Below are positions 59,142-64,000 of a stretch of 64,000 bases of DNA, piece after piece. Source of the stretch: DYFC01 sp041658585 (GTDB taxonomy: Bacteria; Nitrospirota; Thermodesulfovibrionia; Thermodesulfovibrionales; SM23-35); assembly GCA_041658585.1 (NCBI GenBank), contig JBAZZX010000001.1:62001-126000 (forward strand), given 5' to 3'. Positions within the stretch are counted from its first letter, which is position 1, and the number at the start of each line of letters is the position of its first letter. The notes under the pieces were generated by a model. The model was not told where the DNA came from and made no database searches. It was given only the letters and a program-made list of their open reading frames with translations. The translations under genes were made by a program, and so were the position numbers.

Positions 59142-59150
59142 TGGTATAGT
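59142..59150 (+). promoter_or_regulatory. Extended -10 of the DUF3786 gene, leaderless
   Basis: TGGTATAGT (hexamer TATAGT 59145-59150) ends five bases before the ATG at 59156. The expected start falls on the ATG itself. No usable Shine-Dalgarno: the AAGG is one base from the ATG. Confidence 0.5.
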
Positions 59151-59155
59151 AAGGT

Positions 59156-59758
59156 ATGATTACGCCGGGAGAAGAAAAGGCATGGAAGATACTCTCAGGA
59201 CTCGAGCCGTCGGTTGTATGCAGGAACGCCGCTGCTATCTATGATGAGGCAAATAATTATTATATTGTAAGGTCATTCTGTTATGATTTTATCGTAAAAC
59301 CTGAGGGAAGGATTATCCTTAATAATTCTCAGCAGGGAGAAATCCTTCTAAAGAAATATCCTTATTTTTTTATTCACTCCTGTCTGTGGCACCTGATTCA
59401 CGCAAAGGACATCCCTTTAACAGGGAGGCTTGTAAAGCCGGCAGATGTAAAGGGAGGGGATTTGTTTTTCAGAGGGAGCCACATTCTTCCCCTCGATGGT
59501 CTCGCGAAAAGATATGGGGAGAACAGGCAGTCCTTCCTGAAAAAGGGGGATGAACTTTGCGCAGAGGTGTTGAACTATGGTGATGCTTCTGTGAGGCTTC
59601 AACCTATGCCGAAAATACCGGTAACCTTGATCCTATGGCTTCAGGATGAGGAATTCCCGGCACGGGCAGACCTGCTTTTTGATTCCTCCTGTGAACTACA
59701 TGTCCCGATTGATATTATCTGGTCTATAGCAATGATGAGCACACTGGTAATGCTATGA
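59156..59758 (+). CDS. DUF3786 protein
   Basis: 200 residues without signal peptide or membrane segment. The pattern WKILSGLEPSVVCRNA, YIVRSFCYDFIV, HSCLWHLIHAKDIPLTGRLV (in part) and LPLDGLAKRYG fits DUF3786, a family often found near corrinoid and radical SAM genes in anaerobes, with no proven role. It overlaps the radical SAM gene by four bases, so the two are coupled and probably act together. Confidence 0.75.
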   Translation: MITPGEEKAWKILSGLEPSVVCRNAAAIYDEANNYYIVRSFCYDFIVKPEGRIILNNSQQGEILLKKYPYFFIHSCLWHLIHAKDIPLTGRLVKPADVKGGDLFFRGSHILPLDGLAKRYGENRQSFLKKGDELCAEVLNYGDASVRLQPMPKIPVTLILWLQDEEFPARADLLFDSSCELHVPIDIIWSIAMMSTLVML

Positions 59759-61395
59759 GCCTAAAGCTGAAGGAAAAAGCGGATGTCCTTTTGTCGAAAG
59801 AAAAGGGGACCGTCTATAAAGACCCCGGCGGCAAGATAGCGATTGCCCTTGTTTATCCGAACACCTACCATGTCGGCATGTCAAATCTCGGATTTCAGGG
59901 CATTTACGGACTGCTAAATAGTATGAACGATGTGCTTTGCGAAAGGGTTTTTCTGCCTGATGACAAAGATATCGATGAATATGTCAGGACAGAAACCGAG
60001 ATCTTTTCAATGGAATCCAAAAAACCCCTGAACCGTTTTGACATCGTCGCCTTTTCAGTCTCTTTCGAGAATGATTATCCAAATATCCTGAAAATCCTCG
60101 AACTGTCAAAAATCCCTTTCAATGCTTCGGAAAGAAGCAGCCGTCATCCCCTTGTAATGATGGGAGGGGTATGCGCCTTTTTAAACCCCGAACCTGTTGC
60201 CGGCTTCTTTGATATCTGTTTTATCGGTGAAGCCGATGAAATGCTGCCGGAATTTATCGATATATGCAGATCATGTTCCGACAGAAACGACCTTTTAAGG
60301 CAGGCCGCAACAATCGAAGGAGTTTATGTCCCAAAATATTACGCTATTTCGTATAACGACGCCGGCAGAATAACGGCGAGACAGAATTCGGCGGATGCTC
60401 CTGTGAGCATTGCAAGACGTTACCTTGAAGACCTGTCAGGCTCAACGATCAAAACCTCGATCATTACAGAGGATACGGAGTTCTCGGATGTGTATCTGAT
60501 CGAAGCGATGCGGGGCTGCCCCTGGAACTGCCGGTTTTGCGCGGTTGGGAAAATTTACAACCCTCCAAGGGAAAAAGGCCTTCAGAAAATTCAGGAGGAG
60601 ATTCAGTCAGGGCTGGCTAAGACAAAAAGGATCGGGATCATCGGCCCTTCCCTCTCGGATTATCCGCACATGAAAGACGTCCTGCAGATCCCGGGAGTTG
60701 ATTTTTCGATTACTTCACTAAGGGCGGGCAAGAAAAGCGCCGAACTGGTAAGCCTAATGAAGGGCCATAAGAGCGTCTCCATAGCGCCTGAGGCAGGCAC
60801 TGAGAGGTTGCGCAAAGTCATTAACAAAAAAGTCACGGAGGAAGATATCCTCTTCACGTCCGAACTCCTGTTTGCCGAGGGGATAGAAACATTACGGCTT
60901 TATTTTATGGTCGGCCTCCCGACGGAAAGAATGGAAGATATAGAAGGCATCGTCAGCCTTGTAAAAAAAATAAGGTCCATATCATTAAAAAGATATATTG
61001 CCCTGAGCATAAGCACCTTTGTACCCAAGCCTTTTACGCCGTTTCAATGGCATCCTATGGAGGACCCTCAAGAGGTAAAGGAACGGCTGAAGGTGATTAA
61101 AAAGGAGTTGTCGCTGATAAAAGGAGTCAAGGTATTCCACGATGTTCCGAAATACGCCTATATGCAGGGTTTGTTCGCGCTCGGCGACAGACGGGTTTCG
61201 CAGGTACTCGAAGAGATGCAAAGAACGCGGGACTGGATGAAAGCTGCCGAATCAGCCGGACTTAACAAGGATTTCTATATCTTCAGAAAAAAAGAATATG
61301 AAGAAATCCTGCCCTGGGATTTCATTGATATGGGAATTGCCAAAGAAACGCTATGGGAAGAGTATCAAAAGGCATTATCAGATAATATAGATTAA
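59755..61395 (+). CDS. B12-binding-type radical SAM protein (TIGR03960-like)
   Basis: 546 residues. An N-terminal Rossmann-like domain (about 20-170, VYPNTYHVGMSNLGFQGIYG in part) resembles B12-binding modules although no DxHxxG is seen. The radical SAM core (about 240-450) has CPWNCRFC (CxxxCxxC at about 259-266) for the 4Fe-4S/SAM site, then SIAPEAGTERLR and GLPTERMED. The later FVPKPFTPFQW is typical of the TIGR03960-like group. Substrate unknown. A family B element follows about 30 bases after its stop. Confidence 0.85.
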   Translation: MSLKLKEKADVLLSKEKGTVYKDPGGKIAIALVYPNTYHVGMSNLGFQGIYGLLNSMNDVLCERVFLPDDKDIDEYVRTETEIFSMESKKPLNRFDIVAFSVSFENDYPNILKILELSKIPFNASERSSRHPLVMMGGVCAFLNPEPVAGFFDICFIGEADEMLPEFIDICRSCSDRNDLLRQAATIEGVYVPKYYAISYNDAGRITARQNSADAPVSIARRYLEDLSGSTIKTSIITEDTEFSDVYLIEAMRGCPWNCRFCAVGKIYNPPREKGLQKIQEEIQSGLAKTKRIGIIGPSLSDYPHMKDVLQIPGVDFSITSLRAGKKSAELVSLMKGHKSVSIAPEAGTERLRKVINKKVTEEDILFTSELLFAEGIETLRLYFMVGLPTERMEDIEGIVSLVKKIRSISLKRYIALSISTFVPKPFTPFQWHPMEDPQEVKERLKVIKKELSLIKGVKVFHDVPKYAYMQGLFALGDRRVSQVLEEMQRTRDWMKAAESAGLNKDFYIFRKKEYEEILPWDFIDMGIAKETLWEEYQKALSDNID

Positions 61396-61396
61396 C

Positions 61397-61578
61397 CCGG
61401 ATTATTCATAAATTTTCCTGATTGAACTGAGGATAGAGTATTTTCGCTCATTCTCGGTCGTTCCTCCCTGCGAGGCTTTTGCCTCTTTATTTTCATATGC
61501 CGTATTTGACTATCGGCAAAAAAAACCGCTCAAATACTCTATCCTCAGTTGCTGTTGCAAATTTTATGAATAATCCGG
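61397..61578. repeat. Outer inverted repeat around family B copy 3
   Basis: CCGGATTATTCATAAATTTT (61397-61416) and AAATTTTATGAATAATCCGG (61559-61578) are inverted arms with one mismatch and bracket the family B element, giving a two-layer structure not seen around the other copies. Confidence 0.75.
61425..61550. mobile_element. Family B terminal-inverted-repeat element, copy 3
   Basis: AACTGAGGATAGAGTATTT and AAATACTCTATCCTCAGTT are exactly complementary 19-bp ends. The interior is the same as copy 1 with a few substitutions: CTCATTCTCGGTCGTTCCTC, GAGGCTTTTGCCTC, GCCGTATTTGACTATCGGC. 126 bp, no coding. Confidence 0.88.
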
Positions 61579-61620
61579 ATTAACCGAAATAGTGCAAATA
61601 TGCCTATCAGTCGCATGAAA

Positions 61621-61652
61621 TGAGCGGTCCCGAAAGCTCTCGGGACCGCTCA
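61621..61652. repeat. 13-bp hairpin
   Basis: TGAGCGGTCCCGA (61621-61633) and TCGGGACCGCTCA (61640-61652) form a perfect stem with loop AAGCTC. A-rich sequence follows on the plus strand, so the U-run is lacking and it is probably a repeat, not a terminator. TTGCGACGTTTAGGTAG at about 61670 resembles a family A end. Confidence 0.65.
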
Positions 61653-61721
61653 AATAAAAAAAATGTTATTTGCGACGTTTAGGTAGACATAGGGGAAAAG
61701 ATAGTAAAATTATTTTTCAAG

Positions 61722-62057
61722 TTAATATAACCGCTTTATGGCATTATGCTTCTTCTTGTAAATCATGTGGCCGTTATTGTCCAGCATCTCATGAAGCCTT
61801 TCCCTCTCCCTTTCGGTTAACTTGCCGTCAGCCTTTAGACGGGTTTCTTCCGCCTTTACCCAGTTCAAATTGTCCTGTAATATTCCGGCCTCAGTGCTTG
61901 TAAGATTACCTGAAGCAATTCCCTGATCAATCCTATGCTGCTGTTTTGTGATTCTTTCCTGAATTTTAGGGTCATATGTGTTTCCGGCAAGAATATTACC
62001 GGCAGACAAAATAACGACTAAACTTGCCGCTACAATGAAAACGCAAACCTTTTTCAT
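61722..62057 (-). CDS. Small secreted helical protein
   Basis: 111 residues with a signal peptide (FIVAASLVVILSAGNILA in part) followed by helices: NPKI-like DPKIQERITKQQHRIDQGI (in part), LTSTEAGILQDNLNWVKAEE and ADGKLTERERERLHEMLD. Similar small proteins occur in Geobacter-like and Nitrospirota genomes, with no known role. A possible EF-hand-like ADGKLTERE is seen; calcium binding is only a guess. The AGGAGG ribosome-binding site is good. Confidence 0.65.
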   Translation of the reverse strand: MKKVCVFIVAASLVVILSAGNILAGNTYDPKIQERITKQQHRIDQGIASGNLTSTEAGILQDNLNWVKAEETRLKADGKLTERERERLHEMLDNNGHMIYKKKHNAIKRLY

Positions 62058-62116
62058 ATAAACCTCCTTATATATTACAATAAAAAAATCTTCCCTTATT
62101 TTCCTTTGAATATCAA

Positions 62117-62171
62117 CCTAAACGCTGCGAAAGACATTCTCAACTTTTCATTTTATGCAACTGATGAGTCA
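62117..62171. repeat. Family A short element, copy 7
   Basis: CCTAAACGCTGCGAAAGAC and TTTTATGCAACTGATGAG with about 15 bases between: again only the two ends. It lies 23 bases downstream of the next gene on the minus strand (stop at 62194). Confidence 0.75.
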
Positions 62172-62193
62172 AATCACCGGTTGTGAAAATTGA

Positions 62194-63264
62194 TTACATA
62201 ATTCCTTTCAGGACTTCTTCAATATGCCTGGAAACCTGTTCCGGCTGAGATTTATGCTTCCCGTATATCGAGAGCAGTCTCTCTGCATATTCCCCGGCAT
62301 TTTTGTACCCGGACTTTCCGGCCTTACGGATAATTTCCCAGTCGCCGGTTTCGGTAAATGCCAGGAATGCCCCTACCATTTCAGGGAATATGATTTTTCT
62401 AAAGCCGCTGAGGAATACGTTATAGAAGCCGAGAGATCCCGCTTTCCGGTTCTCTATAATATATCCGAGCATTCCTTTTTCAGCGGTATCCGAAAGGATG
62501 TCTTTGACCGCACGGGCAAAGACTTCCGCCTGACTGTGCGGGAGACTTGAGAGAAAGACCTTCCATACTTCCCCGAGTCTTCTTCCTTCATATGCCTCGC
62601 CCAACTCGTGATAAATATAGGTCTCCGCTTCAGAGCGGGCAACCCGTGTGATCCCGTCATACATTTCCTCATTTATCTCGTTCTCCTGCGTAATGCCGTA
62701 TTGTGAAAATGCAAAGGAAAGTTTGCATTTGGTTTTCTTGTGCCTCAGTTCCTCAAATCTGTTCCAGAGCAGAAGGCGCGTCAGATCGAGCCTTGCGATT
62801 ACTACATTGTCCTGCAGCATGGCAGGATAATCGGACAGGTCCCGGGCATATTCATTCCCGGCGATATAAACATCAAATCCGTCTATTTTTTTATGAGATA
62901 TTATGTCAGTCATAAAGAAGATCGGCTTCATGTAAAGACCGTACCCCGCGCCGTAAAGCAGCCCTGTTTTATTCAATGCCGCATTGATCTTTTCGACCTC
63001 GAAAGGGCTGTAAACATCGCCGTTTACGGCAATATCTTTAAAATCACTGCCCTCAATGTCCCCCCAGAGGGTTTCCCTTTCGGATATCCATTCGCCTACG
63101 TCTTTTTGCAGAATCCGTTCCCACGGTTTCAGTCCCTTTTCAACACGATACAATTCCCGCAGTCTCAAAAGGAGGCCGCAGAGAGAAAACGATCCCCAGT
63201 ATTTCGCATCCGAAATATTGCAGTTTGTTTTGATCTGCGAAGATACTTTTTGAATATCTATCAT
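62194..63264 (-). CDS. Sfum_1244-like conserved hypothetical protein
   Basis: 356 residues without signal peptide. The start MIDIQKVSSQIKTNCNISDA, then YWGSFSLCGLLLRLRELYR and LKPWERILQ resemble the Sfum_1244 family as I remember it. Later segments (GAGYGLYMKPIFFMTD, HELGEAYEGRRLG) are conserved-looking; the His in YHELGE is not an HExxH site. The role is unknown, though it is common in anaerobic deltaproteobacteria and Nitrospirota. It ends 23 bases before a family A element. Confidence 0.6.
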   Translation of the reverse strand: MIDIQKVSSQIKTNCNISDAKYWGSFSLCGLLLRLRELYRVEKGLKPWERILQKDVGEWISERETLWGDIEGSDFKDIAVNGDVYSPFEVEKINAALNKTGLLYGAGYGLYMKPIFFMTDIISHKKIDGFDVYIAGNEYARDLSDYPAMLQDNVVIARLDLTRLLLWNRFEELRHKKTKCKLSFAFSQYGITQENEINEEMYDGITRVARSEAETYIYHELGEAYEGRRLGEVWKVFLSSLPHSQAEVFARAVKDILSDTAEKGMLGYIIENRKAGSLGFYNVFLSGFRKIIFPEMVGAFLAFTETGDWEIIRKAGKSGYKNAGEYAERLLSIYGKHKSQPEQVSRHIEEVLKGIM

Positions 63265-63287
63265 TTCCGTTCCTTATGATATTTTAA

Positions 63288-63504
63288 CCTAAACATTGCA
63301 AAACAGGTTCTCAATTTGAAAGACTGATATGATAAAAAAGCTTTTAGGCGACTCCTTAATGTACTATTAACGCTTTTCGGTATGCATTTATTTAAAATAC
63401 TTATAAGGTTAAAAGCGCCGTCAGGTGAATGTGGATTATTTTTTGTCGCGTTCTAAATGTTTTTTATCATATCAGTCTTTCATTGTATGCAACTGATGCG
63501 TTAA
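63288..63504. repeat. Family A element, copy 8
   Basis: CCTAAACATTGCAAAAC at the left and ATGCAACTGATGCGTTAA at the right. The arms GAAAGACTGATATGATAAAA and TTTTATCATATCAGTCTTTC are exactly complementary and differ from copy 6 by four paired changes. Centre motifs GACTCCTTAATGTAC, GCATTTAT and TTTTGTCGCGTTCTAA. Confidence 0.88.
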
Positions 63505-63564
63505 ATCATGCTATGATATGACAAAAACAGGTAATGCCTGTCACTGTTAAAAGGAACCCATTCC

Positions 63565-64000
63565 ATGCCTTTGATGACGGTTGAGAGATCAAAAAGAGCA
63601 AAATTTATTTTTCTCATCGGTCTTTTCATCACCCTGCTGTTTACCGCCCTTATGGCGATTGAACTTACTCCCCTTGAAATTCTTGAGGACAAGGTGTACG
63701 ACCTGCGGTTCAAAATGATGGGCAGGACAAAAGCTCCGGACAATATCGTTATTGCGGCAATTGATGAGAAGAGCATTGAAAAAATAGGCAGATGGCCCTG
63801 GGGCAGGGACAGGATTGCGCAGCTTCTGAACAGGCTCACAAAGGCCGAGGCAGAGCTTGTAGTCTTCGATATTTTCATGCCTGAATCGGAGAAGCACGAT
63901 GTTATGCTCGCAAAAGCGGTAAAAGACGCCGGTAATGTTTTGCTCCCTCTTGTGTTTTCATTTGATATATCCCAGACCGCAAGGCAAAATGAACACATCA
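63565..64000 (+). CDS. CHASE2-domain membrane sensor, partial (runs off window)
   Basis: 145 residues up to the window edge. An N-terminal membrane helix (about 13-31, KFIFLIGLFITLLFTALMAI in part) is followed by a CHASE2 periplasmic sensor domain: LEDKVYDLRFKMMG, NIVIAAIDEKSIEKIGRWPW (in part), VVFDIFMPE. CHASE2 is usually followed by three membrane helices and an adenylate cyclase or kinase domain, which lie beyond 64000. Ribosome-binding site AAAAGG lies about 11 bases upstream of the ATG. Confidence 0.85.
   Translation, partial: MPLMTVERSKRAKFIFLIGLFITLLFTALMAIELTPLEILEDKVYDLRFKMMGRTKAPDNIVIAAIDEKSIEKIGRWPWGRDRIAQLLNRLTKAEAELVVFDIFMPESEKHDVMLAKAVKDAGNVLLPLVFSFDISQTARQNEHI

Noticed and set aside
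61621..61652. Rho-independent terminator
   Set aside because: The stem is strong but no U-run follows in either orientation.

Overview
The window is 64 kb from a diderm bacterium of moderate GC. Its gene set includes lipid A/LPS heptose synthesis (rfaE2), outer-membrane beta-barrel and Wza/Wzc-type exopolysaccharide proteins, a lone c-type cytochrome, an orphan dicluster ferredoxin, DUF3786/radical SAM genes and Sfum_1244-like proteins. Together these resemble anaerobic Nitrospirota (Thermodesulfovibrionia-like) or neighbouring Desulfobacterota lineages. That placement is inference from gene content only. No rRNA is present, and there is one tRNA (Pro, TGG).

Layout. 0.1-7.3 kb is an accessory region: ndk, a DUF4143 ATPase, and two pairs of unlike small genes (MOSC + DUF3795, then an unknown + a HEPN-like protein). 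Each pair is bracketed by the same two relic sequences, called X (a dead CopG-type antitoxin plus hairpin) and Y (a gene tail). A leaderless PilZ-receiver gene lies between them. 7.3-11.3 kb is livHMGF, an ABC importer without its binding protein and interrupted by repeats. 11.6-26.0 kb is a long co-directional housekeeping run: acyP, recN, ferredoxin, ROK kinase, lepB, ribE-ribBA-ribH-nusB, a phosphoesterase, a secreted protein, uppS-cdsA-dxr-rseP, nudix and rfaE2. 26-35 kb on the minus strand holds hisD and an exopolysaccharide export block (O-antigen ligase/TPR, Wzc-type BY-kinase, SLBB exporter, SPOR/beta-barrel). 35.7-48.6 kb has a SurA-like chaperone, HAMP protein, secreted zincin, rnr, hisG, mfd, a TPR lipoprotein, tRNA-Pro, recQ and pncC. 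49-64 kb has a vapBC locus, secreted and small proteins, ligA, an ABC-2 exporter, a patatin lipoprotein, a second PIN/RHH locus set inside a repeat, a frameshifted cytochrome, DUF3786 + radical SAM, a Sfum_1244-like gene and the start of a CHASE2 protein.

The most interesting items are these. (1) A 55-codon gene at 58912-59079 (minus strand) encodes two CXXC pairs with an in-frame TGA between them. It matches the pattern I remember for the 'dual CXXC motif small (seleno)protein' family, and a SECIS-like stem-loop follows the TGA. (2) A dispersed family of long palindromic elements (family A, about eight copies) has stem arms that differ between copies but remain complementary within most copies. 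(3) A 123-126 bp terminal-inverted-repeat element (family B) lies just downstream of rnr, recQ and the radical SAM gene. (4) The X/Y-bracketed gene pairs in the first 7 kb look like cassettes. (5) Several start codons lie 5-11 bases beyond a good extended -10 box, suggesting leaderless mRNAs.

Coordinates of starts were adjusted from the longest open frames where a ribosome-binding site, overlap or family length argued for it. All function calls are from motif reading by eye; no search was run.
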